This document shows positions 1-14,252 of a stretch of 64,000 nt of DNA, piece by piece. A model generated the notes under the pieces. That model was given only the letters and a program-made list of their open reading frames with translations, ran no database searches and was not told where the DNA came from. Source of the DNA: Aphidius gifuensis. Its lineage: Eukaryota > Arthropoda > Insecta > Hymenoptera > Braconidae. Position numbers and translations under genes: made by a program. The stretch's first letter is position 1. Every line of letters starts with the position of its first letter. The stretch is taken from the NCBI RefSeq assembly GCF_014905175.1, contig NC_057792.1:15816963-15880962 (forward strand). Direction: 5' to 3'.

Positions 1-3000
1 TGTCGAGGGGTGAGAAGAGCACGCCCTTTAACTGTATGCAACACCCACACATATTTCATTCAAGTATTGTATATGTATATATTATTTTACACAAATGCAT
101 TTCTGTACCATGCACATCATGTTATCAAAAAAAATTAAATAAAAAATTTACTCGTCTTCTACGAATAACCAACTCAAGTGCATCAATGCACTGAATTTTT
201 TTCTTTTTAGTTTTTTACTGGTATTTAGTCATTTTTTTTACGAAAGAGAATCATTGAATTCGTCATGATTCTACGAAATTATATACATCAAAATTTTGTG
301 ATAAATATAAAATTAATTTTTTAATATTAACAGTTGAATTGAATATTCTAGGAATATTCTTTTTTCTTTGATAAAGTTAATTTGAATTTTTCATTGTATT
401 TTTTATTTGGGGAAAATGTTTCTCTTTTGAAATACAATATCTTGGAAAATCTTGTTCTAGTTATTTTTAGTATTTTATATTGTTGAACAAGTAGATATTT
501 CTTTTATTAAAGATTATTTTATTTATTTTTAACTTTTATAAATTTTTTTTACAAGGACATTTCTTTGATGTTTTTTAAACGATTCTAGAGAATATATTTT
601 TAAAAAAATACTATTTAAAATGGTATTTAATAAATATTTAAAATACAAATCTTTCAAAGAAATTAATTTAAAAACTTTATTTTTAATTATTAAAGTTTTT
701 CAAGTGTAATTTAATTTACAAAATATACAAGAAATATTAAACACATGATGAATTAAATGTCGTTATTTCAAGTAACACTTTGTAATTGCCAATTATTATT
801 TTTCATGTACATGTAAAATTTACACAATTTCAAATAAATTTTCTCCATCTCAATTAGCTCTAAAAATTAATAAAAAAATACCCTCATTATACCGTCTGTT
901 TTTTCATAAACAAAAATAATTTAATTTTCGTATTTTTAAAATTATTCTTGTATGTAATTTCATCTAAAAAAAATAGATTAAAAGAGAAAAAAAAAAATCT
1001 AGCGGTCGAAAAAAAAAAAGCAATAATTTATTTTGTTTATGAAAACAAACGAATGAATTAATACTTTTTTAATATTTTCATTGTCTCAAATTTAAATAAA
1101 CAATTTCACCTGTTCATTTATATAAAAATATATATTTTTTAAATTTTTTTTTCAATTTAAATCATGCCCTTTAACATTCGACCCTCATACAACATCGCAA
1201 CTCTCTACTGCGGATATCCGTCTTTCTTGCTTTTTCCACCTCACTGAGTCAGTGTATTTTATATATGTGTGTGTTACATTTAAGGGTGGAAAGAGAGAGA
1301 TGTAATACCAGAACAATAGCAAGTTGAAAAAAAAAAAAAATAAAATAGAGAGGAAAAAAAAATTACGAGAGCTTGCGCACCAGACGAGTTTCGTGCTTTT
1401 TGATGAGGGCACGAGGCCACTCAAGATGATACTAACGCCATCTATAATAATACATGTATTAAAATAGACAAAGTTTTTTCAACCCTCAAAATTTCAATGT
1501 AATTTCATTCCTTCTATATTTTATATTTCACCCAAAACTAATGTCTAAGAAAAACATGAAAAAACTAAAAAACTTTTTTATGTTTTTTTTTTTTTTACTT
1601 TATGACTTTATTTATATTTATTTTTTATATGAAAAAATATTTTTAAATAAACAAATAAATAATAATAAAAACCTTTTAATTTAAAAAATTTTTATGTAAA
1701 TTAGTTTATTAGTATAATTACAAATTTTATATTATAAAATTAATTTAAAAAAAAAAAAATTACTCTAATTTTTTTAATTTTGTCATTACGTGCTTTTTTT
1801 AAAAAAAATTTCTATTCATATAATTATACATATAATGACGGCATTGCAGTATAAATGAAGAAGAAATGAAGAGGGAAAAAAAAATAAAAAAAAAAATAAT
1901 ATTCAGCATTATCGACATTTTTTAATCCAGATTCCACAAAGACGAGAATTTTCTGTTAAAAAGAATGGAGAATAAAAAAAATAAATAAAAGAGCTTTTTA
2001 TATTTTTTAAATTTATTATTATTATTTATATATTAAAGTAGATCTGTCGGCATTTTTGAGGTGGAAAAAAAAAAAGGGTGACCCGATTTTTCATCATCAA
2101 CATGTAAAATCACGAAATATAAATGTTTCATTGTAAATAGGTTTTTTAAAAAAATATGTGTGTATATTTATAAATAAAATAAAATTAATGAAAATGCGTG
2201 CAGAAAAGTACATAATATGCGTTGCAGTAAAAACCTAGTAACCGTACACACGGTACAAAACGACACGATAACGAGAGAGAAAAGAAAAAAAAAATAAAAA
2301 AAAAAAAGGGTGTTTGTGACTTTCACTAGTTTGAGTTTGCGTGTGACACGCGAGGGTCAGACCATTTTTATATTTTTTTATTTATTTTTAATATTGTTCA
2401 AAATGATTGAGTATAAAATTATACATTTATTTTATATTTTATCTGACTTTATTTACTGCTTTATTGTCAATTTTTCAGATTTACAAAAATAACAAAAAAA
2501 ACAGCACTAAATTTTTGTAATTTTGTCGAGAAAATTTTAATAAATAAATTATAAAATTTTAAATACAGCTAAGGTATGTTATATATTTTTGATTATTTAT
2601 TTAAGTTTGTAAAAATGAAAAAATTTATTTCGTGCAATTTATTGTTGAACATGTTTCGTTGACTTTGTCGAAAGAGAAGTGAATCATGCAGAAACAACTC
2701 GGAATTGTTGAAAATTTATCGCTTCAAAAAATCAGAAGTAAAATTCGCTTAAGCATACATATACACAATCAAAAAAAATATATTTTATATATATTTGTTG
2801 GAAAATCGGGGGCATGCGATTAACCCTGAATGCGATTGTGGTATATATTTCGAAAAAATAACTATAAAACGATACGAACCACGAGGGATGTTAACGAGTT
2901 TCCTGAGATGTAACTTTTCAACAAAAACTTTTTTAAAAAAATATATAAAACAAATTTTACATATATAATATGTGTATATATAAAATTTCATAAAATCGAA

Positions 3001-6000
3001 CATGAATAAATTTTTTTTTTTTTCTATAAACAAGTGTTGAAATAAAAACAATGAAAAAAAAAAAAACTCAGTTATTTAATTAATATAAAAAAAGCAATTT
3101 TTTTGAGTAAAAAAAATAAAAAAATCATTTTATTAATTGAAAAATACTGATTGTATAAATTTTCAATTAACATCCTTTCTATTTTTATACCACAGCAATA
3201 ATATCAAATAAAAATTTAAACAAAAAAAATTATCAGAAAATAAAATAAAATTTCTGATTGTTTAATAAAAATAAATATATAATTTGTAATGTTTGTAAAA
3301 ATAAATTACAACGTTTATATAATTCACATATATAAATTTGATAATAAAAATAAATAATAGAGTGCTTTTGCATCGAAAAACGTTTGGAATTTTCGTGTCC
3401 AATTTTGAATGCATGAAACGCCCGACAGCGAGTCTACGCTTCACAAATTCACCCTCTTCACATTTTTTTTTTTTTTCCCTTCTATGTCCCTTACCAGTAC
3501 TACTTCTTTTTACAGTATATATATATACATACTACCCTATACTACCCTCAATTTTTATTCTATTTTTTTTTTATTTTTATTTCTCTCTATCCGTCCCTCG
3601 AGCAACTTCCCCTGGTTGCTTTTTCGTTCAATTCAGCGTCATAGCATCAACATGTCTTGTGTACATGTACCAGCGAATTTCCCATTACCACCCTATCTCA
3701 CTCACTCGCATTACTTATTTTTCACACAGAAAGCTTCTTCAGTTCTTTACTCGTTTTATTCTTTTATTCTATTTCATTTTTTTTTTTATTTCTCTATCTC
3801 TTTTTTACTATTTTTTATATTTTTCTTTTTTTACTTTTCCGGCATTTTTCCAACTCTTGTGAATTTTTCTGCTACTATACTTTTATCATTCTCAAACTCA
3901 TTCCCATTTACAAAGTCGTAACCAGGGCGAGTAACACTGTCTTGTATATATTTTTATTTATATTTTTCTTTTATATTTTATTAATTTTTTATGATTGTTT
4001 GTACTGGATCATTCTTGTCGATCATCGATGCATATGCATGTGCATATATTAAATAGGGGATGAAGATGTATGACAGAGAAAATATTTATATACAAAAAGT
4101 CAAGAAGATAAATAAGTTTTTAGAAACTTTTCTATACCAAAGACTGGGCCACTTGTTTATTTGTCAAAAAAAAAAAAATAGACAATGTAAAAAAATACAA
4201 ACAACAAAGTACTGTATATTACAAATTTTCACACACACGCATTTGCAATGTGTCATGAGTGTTGTAAAGTTTGTTGTTAAATCTAAAAGATATACAATAA
4301 CATGTAAAACTTTGTAACATTGCTGGTTGCATTTCTTGTGTGACATTAATACATGGAAAAAGTTTTTTTTTTTTTTTTTTTCTTTCACTGAATAACAAGT
4401 AGTTTTTTATTTCAAATTTTTTAATTATAAAAGTATTTTTTTTTTGTTATAATTTTATAAATTTATATCATCTAAAATACATCGTCAAAAACAAATTTAT
4501 TTTTTGTTTAATATCAAATAAAAAATAATAGAAAAAAAAAATGGGAATAAATAATTTTCTATCACAAAAAAAAGCTCATATCAAAATATTATATTTCCGT
4601 TTTTGTGTTATATATTTTTTTTTTATGATAAAAAAAATATAAATGCAGTTGAATACGTGAAAATGGTCGATTGACAGATTTATGAATTTTATTTTTATTT
4701 GTCGAAATAAAAATAGGGAAAATAACACAAAAAAAAATATATATTTAAAAAAAAAAGAGCAGCATACAAAAGTTAAAATAAAAAAAAAAATTAGATACAT
4801 ATCAAAGTAAATTCTAGTTGAAAAAAAAAAAAAAAATCATAATGCATGAAAAATTTTTTTAATAAATTTAAAAAAATAGTTGAAAAAATTAAGGTTAAAA
4901 ATTTTTTTACATATGAGAAAAAGTGCATATATGAGTTGTCATAAATTTATGTTAATATCAAATAGGGGATATCATGGAAATAAAATGAAAAAAAAAAAAA
5001 AAAAATACTGTTCATATGTTATAATATTAAGGGAGAGATAAAATTGACATCTATCTGCTTTAAATTTTACCTCCCCTTGGCATTGCTGTCGTTAAATATC
5101 ACCACCTAGAAACGGTTTCATCAAGGACTTTAAAAACAATGAAAAAACCTCGGACGAGATGAATATGCCAACAACTATAACAACTACAAGATGGATTATA
5201 TAAAGACACTCAAGGGTTAAAAAAAGAAAAACTCAACTGAGGGTCAGACTAAAAAAAAATACAAATAAAAAATAAACCGTACATGTTACAATGTATACAA
5301 CTATTTTTATCTTCAAGTTATTGCATAAAATTTACATTGATATTGATAAACGAAAATTTAAAATACTAGATACAAATTCAAATAAATCTTTTATCGATTT
5401 TTCATAAATTTATTACTTTAAATCCCAAATAAATATATATTTTTTTATATCAAAAAAATCCTACAATTCATGAAAAAAAAAAATAAAATAAAACCAAGTT
5501 AATAAAAATGAAATAAAAAATATAATAAACAAACAAATTATAAACATAGATTAAAAATATATTTAAATTTTATCATTAAAAAAATTATTTTTCATGTATA
5601 ATGGCACATCAATGTCACGAAAAAAAATTTTAGTGTGAGTGTGTGTACGAGGGGTTGACCAAAGAAAAATAAAAAAAAGATGTGATAACAAAATAAAATA
5701 TATAAAATAGAGGAAAATAAAATTCCAGACATTGAAGCACGTGGGGGATATGTCCCCTTTAAGGTCACACCAAGGTAGGATTATTATAAGCCCAGCAGTA
5801 TGATCAAATGCTTATGGACAGTATCAAGAGAAAAACAGAGAGATGTTTTTAAAAAAAAACCAACAAAATATGAGATGTGAAATAAGAGAGTAGATGGTTT
5901 ATCCACATTTCAAAATAACTGAGTTAAGTAAGAAGACAAAAAATATATATATATAAAATGTATCAGTACGAAGCTTTGGTGGTGTTACAGGTATACTATG

Positions 6001-9000
6001 AGACAAACCAACCAAACCACCCAACAAACCACCCACTCACTCTCAATTTTATATGTATGTATACAAAACACTGACATAGACACGTTTTGAACATGCACCG
6101 TTGCGGTATTTTACCAGGCTGACGTTTGCAAAATTCTAAAACCCTAGAATATGGTATTTTGTGTGTGCGGTCTGCTTGGCACTAAACCGACAAAAATGAT
6201 TCAACATTTTTCTAAAAAAAATAACATTAAAAATAAATTTAAATCCATCTCAAATGTTTTATACATCTTGAAATATATTATTATTATAATTTTATTTTTT
6301 AAAAAAAACAATAAAATATTCAAATTTAATTTGTTTTAAGATAAAATTTTAATTTATATTTTCATTTTTATATATTTGTTGTTCACTTTCAACAACAATG
6401 AACAAGTATATTTAACTAATCAAAAAAAATTTGTCCAATTTTAAATTCTTCAGTGAATGTTACGAAAAAGTTTTTCTTTTTTTCAAATTTATAAGCCCTC
6501 GATAAGATTTTGCCTTGTCGCACCCTTTAGCTTTTTAAACAGACAGCTAAAATAAAGAGGAAAAATAAGTTTTGAACAAGAGAGAGAGTGAAGACATATA
6601 TATATAAATTTTGTCTTTTCATCCCCCCGGAACTTGGCTAGTTTTGATATAAAATCCCCTACTGTCCAGCTGGAAACACATGGCGTCATCGAGCAAGCAA
6701 ACCATACGAAGCGTCACAAGAGGGAACATTTTAACCACTGCTGTACAAAACAGATATACATCCAAAATATAAAAAAAAAAAAAAAAAAAAGGATCATTGC
6801 CTTCAGGCAATAATATACCAAAACGTATCGAATCAAGAATAAAAGATTTAGAAAAAGGGGATTTAAATTTCCAAACCATTCATTTGTTGTTATTATTATT
6901 CAAAATTTACAATCAACTGTTTAACCAGGAGGTCTAAATATTTATTAAAAAACCCATCAACAAATAGTTTAAAAAAATATTCAACTCTTTTTTTTGTAGT
7001 CTATTACTCCAAAAATATATATAAAAATTATTTCTTCAAATTTGCAATCAACTTGGCTCTTTAAATTTCTACAAAAAATTTCTAAAATAATTTCTTGATT
7101 ATTTTTTGTAATTTTTCTAACTAAAATTAGTTGTAATTAAAAAATTATTATTTCAAGTATAGATTATCATTGAGCAATTAAAATAATTGAACAATAAATT
7201 TAATCTTTTCTACAGACAACAATAAAAATTAAAGAATAATATTTCTTTGAATAATTATTTGAATTTTGTCTGTTGAAATTTAAAATATAAAAATTTAAAT
7301 ATCACTTATTTATAGTAAGTTTAATATATTTAAATAAAATGAATGGGTTTATGTGCAAAAGTATAAGAGAGAATAAGAGATTATAAGATGCAAAATAGTG
7401 AGTGAAAATTGTCTGAATAACGTCCGTTATTTTATTTGCCTCAACAATGCACACATTCATCTTGACAAGGCCATAGAACAAAAAGACCCCCATGACAATA
7501 CGTGTATGTATTATTTACACAAATATATATATATTTATCTCAATACATATTATTCTTTATATACACATCTACTTCATCATTCCATCCACGATTCATCTTC
7601 GATTTTTATATTTTTTATTTCTCTCATTTTCTATCTCTTTCGAAAAATAAAAATATATTTCTATCCTTTAACGTATTCTCTTTTTATAAATTTTCATTTT
7701 TTTTTTTTTTACTTTATTTTTGTGTGTGTCGTTGCTTCTCATCGGTGCATTATTTATAACCAAAGCGTGCAGAACGAAGAAGAAGAAACAAGTACCAAGT
7801 CAACCAAGAGAAAAATAATTTAAAATTACAAAAAAAAAAAAAAAAATTATATATGTATTCAGGCGTAACGGGACACACAATTTCCAAATAAAATTTTGTA
7901 TAAATGTTTAATAAAAATCTATATTATTAGCATTGATTTTTGAAGAAAATATGGGGACATTTAAAAAAAAAAATAATAATGATGATGATAATAATTTAAT
8001 TACCACATGCCAGGACAATGGTGCATATGGATGTGAACTAACGCGGTGGCAAATACTATGTCAGGAATTTCAAACCCCAATATTAGGGTATGTACATTTG
8101 AACACATGTATGTGGATGAGAGAAAATAATAATTTTATATCCAACATATTGTCTGATTAATTATAAAACGGATTATGCTGACCCGCGATGTGTGTCTGTG
8201 TGCTGACGTTAATGCATAAGCTTAAAAATATATTTTTAAAATAATAATAAGTTGAATATTATAAATATAATTATATAAAATAAATTGCATATACAATTAT
8301 AAATTTTATAAAAATAAAAATTTGTAATTTAATTAGGTATTTTTTTTTGTTAAATGAAAAATTAGTTTAAAAAAAATTTTAAATATTAGAGGCAAGTTAA
8401 AAATTCATTGTGAATAGAGGAAAAAAAATTTTTTTATGAGGATATTAAAATATAATATACGTCTATTGAATTGTAGACCAGCCCAAAGAGACTATTCGTC
8501 TTAAAGATAAATTCATGAGGGTACTTATTACCCGGAAAATAATCTTGCAAAATGAGAAAAGTTATGTATGTGAATTTAACAAATCTTGGGATATAATAAA
8601 ATATTTAAAAAATGTATTTTTTTAATTTTTTTAAATAGATTAAATTTGTTATTAAAAAAAAAAAAGATAAACAATTAATTTTAATAAATTAAAAATAAAC
8701 AAAAATTGATTATTTTATCTACTGCAATATTGTAAATTTTTTTTTTAATTTTATATTTTTGTATATGAATAATCCTTGGCTGACCCGTTGTGAAATATAA
8801 ATGAATAGAAGAGAGGGACCAAATAATTCTATATTCTATAGACAGATAGATGATGGGATGAAAAAAGACAGTGAATACCAAGATGACTGTAATCCTTGTG
8901 ATTGGATCGGAGCACGTAATCCAAGCTCTTCAGTATTATATTTTTATTTTTTTTTTTTACTATCCTTTTACATTGCAATATTCATTTTTTTATAATAAAA

Positions 9001-11054
9001 AAAAATTTTAAATTTCAATTGAAATGTATCAATGATGATAATAACAACAAAGTGCCGATAGATAAAAATAATAATTTGTTGTTTTTAGATATTATAATCA
9101 AATGTTTTGTGTATACAATTTTTTTTTTTTCATAAAACTTTTTTCAACTTTTTTCAAATTAAAGTTGATAATGTTGACAAAGAAAAGTATTAAATATTTC
9201 ATTTATTTATATAAAATAAACAATATTTTAAATATATATTTTTTTTAATATTTATATTTTTGTTGGATATTAATTAATCAATTAATTGACGATATTACTT
9301 TTTCGTAATTGCGGGAGGGAGAGAGAATGTTGATTGACGTTTATAACAGAGAATAAAAATAACAAAAAAAAAAATATACAAAATAGGCAAATGAGAAATG
9401 CAAAATATGGGTGAACACAATGTACATACTATATATTATTATTTTTAATTTTCCTCTGACGAAAAATAAAATAAAAAAAAAAAGTATAAATTTTTGTTAG
9501 TCATTTAAAATGTATACGTTAGAATAATAAAATGTAATTGTTATTATGATGACTCAAGACCTGTCCAACATGTTAAAAAATATCCAAGAGCATAAACTTG
9601 AAATGATATTTTTTATTTTTTAAATCCTAATATCAACATATACACACGAAAACACACAAACAACTGAGTTTTGGTAGTAAAAGTATTATACATCTTACAT
9701 AAGATGGCCATAACTCAAATTATCTTTTGGTCGTAATGTGTTTTACCCAAAATTAAAGATAAAAAAATTGCACAAAAATATAAAAGCACAAATTAAAGTT
9801 AGATAAACTCATTAAAAATATAATTTCTTATTAAATTAAAAAATTTATAAACAATCTTTCAACGATATTAGAACGTTAATGATAAGATAAATTTAACGAT
9901 TGGCTGCATTCTCAAGACATCTGGGAAATTAAAGAAAATACGTTTATTTTTTAATAAAAAAAAAAACATATAACAGGTAACAGGAAACACGCTCGAGTGA
10001 TAATAAAATGTAATTTAAAATAAAAAATGAATTTTTGATAGTACAGGAAAACCAGAAAAAGGGGCCTCAGAAAAAAAAAATATATAAAAAATTTTAAAAC
10101 CATCATAATAATTCAAACAAGAATAATAAAAATTTATCTTTCATAATTCATTACGTAGAAAATATATTTATTACTCACGAGGTCCATTTAAATGTCCATC
10201 AATTGCACAATTAAATAATTAAAAAAATAGAAACAATCACTTGATCAAACGACAAAAAAAAAAACAACAACAAAAAATAAACAAAAATAATATAAACACT
10301 TTTTTTACTAGTGCATAATTAATTTGTTGTAAAAAAAAATTATTAAAAATATAATTATTTAATGTTCACTTGATGTAGATTATTATATATTTTTTTTTAA
10401 CACGCACTGGCATCCTCCCGCAACGTCATCTGTAGGAGTCGTTGGTAGCCGTCGAAAAAATAAAATAAAAAACTCCAAAATAAATAATAAAAATAATATT
10501 AAAAATAGATATAATTGCCAAATTAAATTTTCCTCTACATTAACAATAACAAATAATGTCAATAAAAAAAAAAAAAATTCAATTAACAAAATAAATAAAT
10601 AATTAAAAAAAATAAATAAAAAAAAAGGAGAAAGCGGCAGGGGGAACCTTGCCCTTTTGCCCCCAGATTAATCACCAAGATAAAATGAATAAAAAAATAT
10701 AATATTTTTTTAAAAGCATTAATTAAGTCTTGTATATCACCAAGTATATTTAAATATTAAAAAATAACAATTGTAACAATTGACTCGTTATTAAAGTCCC
10801 TCAATAACACACGAAAAAATAAAAAATAATAAATAATATATAATGATAATAATAATGATAATATATAAACTTCAATGACGGCGGGGTTCCAGATTAATAT
10901 GGCCGTCCATTGACACGAAGTTTCATGAAACCCAAAACTTGTGTACAACAACTAATCTTAAATGTATTTTAATTGTTTATAATATTACGAAAATATATAA
11001 AAATAATAATAAATACTCTCTCTTTCTATCTTTATAATTTATGAACACACACAC
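1..11054. other. Long non-coding A/T-rich stretch; possible first intron of a minus-strand gene
   Basis: No reading frame here looks like a gene. The open frames present are short and mostly made of Phe, Lys, Ile and Tyr encoded by poly-T and poly-A tracts. GC-richer patches occur near 1180-1440, 3410-3680, 5040-5220, 6490-6760, 7990-8220, 8770-8930, 10380-10450, 10620-10680 and 10870-10940, and could be conserved non-coding elements. If the candidate 5' UTR exon at 11061-11393 is real, the whole stretch is the first intron of a minus-strand gene that continues beyond the window. I see no tRNA, transposase or clear tandem array. Confidence 0.5.
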
Positions 11055-11060
11055 ACTCAC

Positions 11061-11393
11061 CTAGCTGTCGTGCTTTCCTTCACCTTCACGTTATAACACA
11101 CAAAAATAATAAAATAAAAAAAAAGATAAAAAAAAAAAAAAAAAAAAACTGTATTTTGTGTGTGTTGATTTATTCCCTGTTAATATCTTGTTATTATCAC
11201 AATTAATCCACATGTAGTATCAACACGATAACAATTCACATGTATTCACAAAATTTATTAATAAACAAATTGTTTTTTTTTTTTTCTTATAAAAAATTTA
11301 TATCACGATGACACACAGTGGACGCGGGTATTTGGCGAACGACGTCAACATCACCATCGTACACTCTCGTGGCAGCCATTTTTTTTTTCATTA
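11061..11393 (-). promoter_or_regulatory. Candidate promoter and non-coding first exon of a minus-strand gene
   Basis: Read on the minus strand, 11061 is followed by a textbook splice donor (CTAG then GTGAGTGTG at 11060-11052). Upstream of that donor is a region richer in CpG than its surroundings (about 11300-11390), containing an AAATGGCTGCC block and several CG dinucleotides, as expected of a promoter and 5' UTR. There is no convincing coding start before the donor, so the exon would be untranslated. The partner exon must lie to the left, possibly outside the window. This is inference from splice signal and composition. The F-box duplication begins immediately beside it. Confidence 0.35.
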
Positions 11394-11462
11394 TTATAAC
11401 CGAGTATTACCGAAGTGGCACGATTGTTTTTCTCTGTTTTTCTATGTTTTTCTCACTTTTTT

Positions 11463-11521
11463 AAAGGTAGATTCACATTGCGTTAGAACAGCTCGACGAC
11501 AGTGAGTGTGAATCTACCTTT
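11463..11521. repeat. 59-bp inverted repeat upstream of F-box gene A
   Basis: Two perfectly complementary 15-base arms (AAAGGTAGATTCACA at 11463 and its complement ending at 11521) flank a 29-base GC-richer centre. The structure lies 325 bp before the start codon of F-box gene A and recurs at the same place in copy B. It could be a minimal foldback transposable element or a hairpin in a 5' UTR. I see no obvious target-site duplication. Confidence 0.7.
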
Positions 11522-11845
11522 ATTATAAGGTGTCTTTTTCAAATTTCCATTCTCGAGTCTTGAACTGGTATCTGAATTGGTCTTGATTGTTGTCTCATGC
11601 CTTTAGCTGCAAACAGTTGCAAAAAAAATATTTCTGCATAAAAAAACATAGTCCATAGATGATCTGTGAGTTTAGGTGATTAAAGAACAATTAGTGAATG
11701 TGAATTTGTGGCCAATGCTAGTTTTTTTGGTTATCTTTGGAAAAAAACATAAATAGCTTAATAAAATCTTAATCTCTTTCATTATAATAAACATATATTG
11801 AGATAAAAAAATATCCAACTAAAAGTTGTATTTATAGTGATTATA
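11522..11845. promoter_or_regulatory. Upstream region / probable 5' UTR of F-box gene A
   Basis: Non-coding stretch between the inverted repeat and the start codon at 11846, strongly conserved with 15135-15448 in copy B. It probably holds the promoter and untranslated leader. No TATA box or clear initiator could be singled out. Confidence 0.4.
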
Positions 11846-13576
11846 ATGAAAGGTGGAATTGTTGTTATTCGCCAGTTGACTGACGTCACAGAAAAACGTG
11901 CGCTTATCCCGTACAATCTAATCTTATCGGAAAAATATAAAGATGCAATGAACGCTTCAACAACACGATTTGAAATAATGAAGGTCAGTCTAAAATATAA
12001 TTGCAGTCAAAACATGCTCATATCCAGATTGAATATTATAAATATAAATATATTTTATTCATTTTTTTTAGATGATTAAAATTCATTCCGATCCCAAAGA
12101 TGAAATAGTGGAGCCAGTTGTGCCAGTTAATGATAATTACCTAGCTAAAATATTCACGTATGTGCCAAAATGTGAAAGACCAAAACTTGCATTGGGTATG
12201 ATATTATAAATTCAATATCAATTTTATTTGATTTAAAAATTATTTGGTAATAGTAATATATTTGTGTGTATTTTATTTTTTAGTATGCAAACAATGGAAA
12301 AAAACCTTTGATGATTCTTGGTTTAAAGTCAAAAAAATTGAAATAATTTATTGGCGATATGATGAGTATCCAAATTGTTTAGATAAATATCCAACAAGCG
12401 ATGGAGGATTCTGTCTTATAAAGTCACTGCTTATTAAATATGGTTGTTATTTAACAACATTAGACTTGACAGCTTATGGGAATTGTAACATAGTGCCAGT
12501 TATCAATGAATTGTGTCCAAACCTCGTAACACTTCGCTTGAGATTCACCAACATGGACAAACTAATACTAGCCAATTCATTCACACGTCTATCCAAACTA
12601 AAATCATTAACAATTATATTTCAAAATATAAAGACTTTTCTGGTGCTTCCCACTGTTGCTTTATTCAATTCATTGAGAAACGTTGCTAATACATTGACTA
12701 ATCTAAATTTGTTAAATTGGCTTGATGAATTAGTAGACATCCCTAATTTAACAAGAGCAATCAATGATGTAAGTTACAACTTTATATTTATTGCAAAAAA
12801 AAATAAATAAAATCAAAAGTATTCTTTTTATTTTTCACATATAATACATATATATATAATTTCTTTTGCAGGTGATTCGTGACTTAAAGGCTCTGAAAAA
12901 GTTGGAACTTGCTGGTATAGGAATTTCTGTTGATATATTCAATTATCTGACAGAAAATGGAATTGTATATTCTAACCATACTATATTCCTTAAAAAGACT
13001 CTTTTTGTATCAGATCCATTCATAAATATCAAGGTATTGAATATGATGGGATGTCGAATAACAGATGATACATTGTATACTATTGCCAATACTTTCAAGC
13101 ACTTGACATTATTAAAGATAATAAGTCACCTGGTAACCGATGATGGTGTAGTAGCACTTTCAAAGATGATTAATTTACAATATTTAATTTTTGGTGGCAA
13201 TACTAACATCACTGATTCTTCAGTCAAACTGCTGAAAAACCTGATAAGATTATGCTTACCAACCAGCGATAAAGTTACTGATGATTCAGTCTTAACAGTT
13301 ATTGAAAATTCACCAAAGATAGACGTGCTCTCTGTTTACGGCACCAAGGTGACTGCTGAGTTAGTAAAAAAAGCAGCAGCAATATCAAATAAGCGAGAAA
13401 GACGTCTTATCTTGTGTGTTGCATCGATGCCAGATATACAACAATATGAATCACCATATTTTGAATTGCGTATGATTCGTAAAATAATGGAAAAAAAAAT
13501 GGTACATGTCGGTACAAGTGCTCATGGAGATAATGGGCTCACAACGAGTGCAAGAGGGCAAGCACAAATCTCATAA
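11846..13576 (+). CDS. F-box/leucine-rich-repeat protein, copy A (four exons)
   Basis: Exons 11846-11983, 12072-12195, 12284-12768 and 12872-13576 splice in frame (phases 0, 1, 0) through GT-AG introns of 88-103 bp and give about 483 residues. An F-box lies near residues 65-105: exon 2 reads NDNYLAKIFTYVPKCER and exon 3 opens with VCKQWK, the usual 'L..IF.YV......LVCK.W' pattern. The remainder is leucine-rich repeats (e.g. LTTLDLTAY, LVTLRLRF, IKVLNMMGCRITDD, LQYLIFGGNTNITDSSV). F-box proteins of this type join SCF ubiquitin ligases by binding Skp1 through the F-box, with the repeats holding substrates; the substrate here is unknown. The first ATG at 11846 was chosen because it is in frame and aligns with copy B. 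The C-terminal tail is Ser/Gly/Gln-rich. It could be recently expanded and lineage specific. Confidence 0.85.
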
Positions 13577-14051
13577 TCGCGAGTTTTCTCATTTGGCACT
13601 GGTTTCGAAATTTACTATTTACATTTTGAAATATAACACGAAATACCATTCATTAAATATAATAATCATAGATTAAGAAAAAAAAAATCAATTGCATAAC
13701 TCTATGGTTCTATAATTTTATAATAAGCCTTATCAATTTTCAAAAATTTATATTATATATAATATATAATATCCATATGATATATATATATATATATAAA
13801 CTTTGAAAATGACTTAAAAAAAAAAAGAAGTTGAATAACAACTGTTGGCAATTGAAATAATAGACCTAGAAATTATATATTGTACTTGATAAAATTTGAA
13901 TTAAAAATAAAAGTAAATAAACAATAATAAAAAAGTTAACCCTTGGTTTAGTACTGAATTTATTTTTATTTAAAAAAAAAAATAAAAACTATAGATTCAC
14001 CTTTATATCTTTCAAATTATCTTTTATATAAATTTCAAGTATTAATTATTT
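13577..14051. other. 3' flank of F-box gene A
   Basis: A/T-rich, with a TA microsatellite at about 13781-13798 and several AATAAA-like motifs near 13905-13935 that could serve polyadenylation. It is conserved with 17166-17640 in copy B. No gene is seen. Confidence 0.6.
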
Positions 14052-14252
14052 TTATTGAATCATTTCAATTGTTTCAACTTTTAGCCAGGCACGTGTTAAT
14101 GTACTCATAACAATATTAGCTTTATTTAATGCATCAACTGGTGAAAATATTCTCAATCCAGCCAAAAGATATTTATTTAATAATGAACTTAATGCTAATT
14201 TTTTAAGCTGATAACCACCAAGTAAACCTTGCCAGCTTAATAAATTTAAAAT
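14052..14252 (-). pseudogene. Orphan 66-codon terminal exon fragment in unit A
   Basis: On the minus strand an acceptor (TTATAG, read from about 14258) opens a frame of 66 codons ending in TAA at 14052. It begins ILNLLSWQGLLGGYQLKKLA and contains SSLLNKYLLAGLRIF and TLTRAWLK. The sequence is protein-like, with amphipathic leucine-rich helices, unlike the poly-T shadow frames around it. I do not recognise it firmly; it faintly recalls the C-terminus of GCFC-domain (PAXBP1-type) splicing factors. No upstream exon is visible on this strand before copy B, and the copy B counterpart is internally deleted, so it is probably a captured, non-functional gene fragment. Confidence 0.45.

Noticed and set aside
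3338..4052. Overlapping plus-strand open frames of up to 174 codons rich in Phe, Ser, Leu and Tyr
   Set aside because: They are three frames of the same pyrimidine-rich tract with no start context, splice support or protein-like motif; the length comes from a lack of A-rich stops.
6610..6790. GC-richer segment ending in a 20-base poly(A), possible retroposon
   Set aside because: No target-site duplication could be found on either side.
11308..11505. 65-codon frame starting MTHSGRGYLAND
   Set aside because: It runs across the promoter-like patch and the duplication border into the inverted repeat; only part of it is shared with copy B and it has no protein motif.
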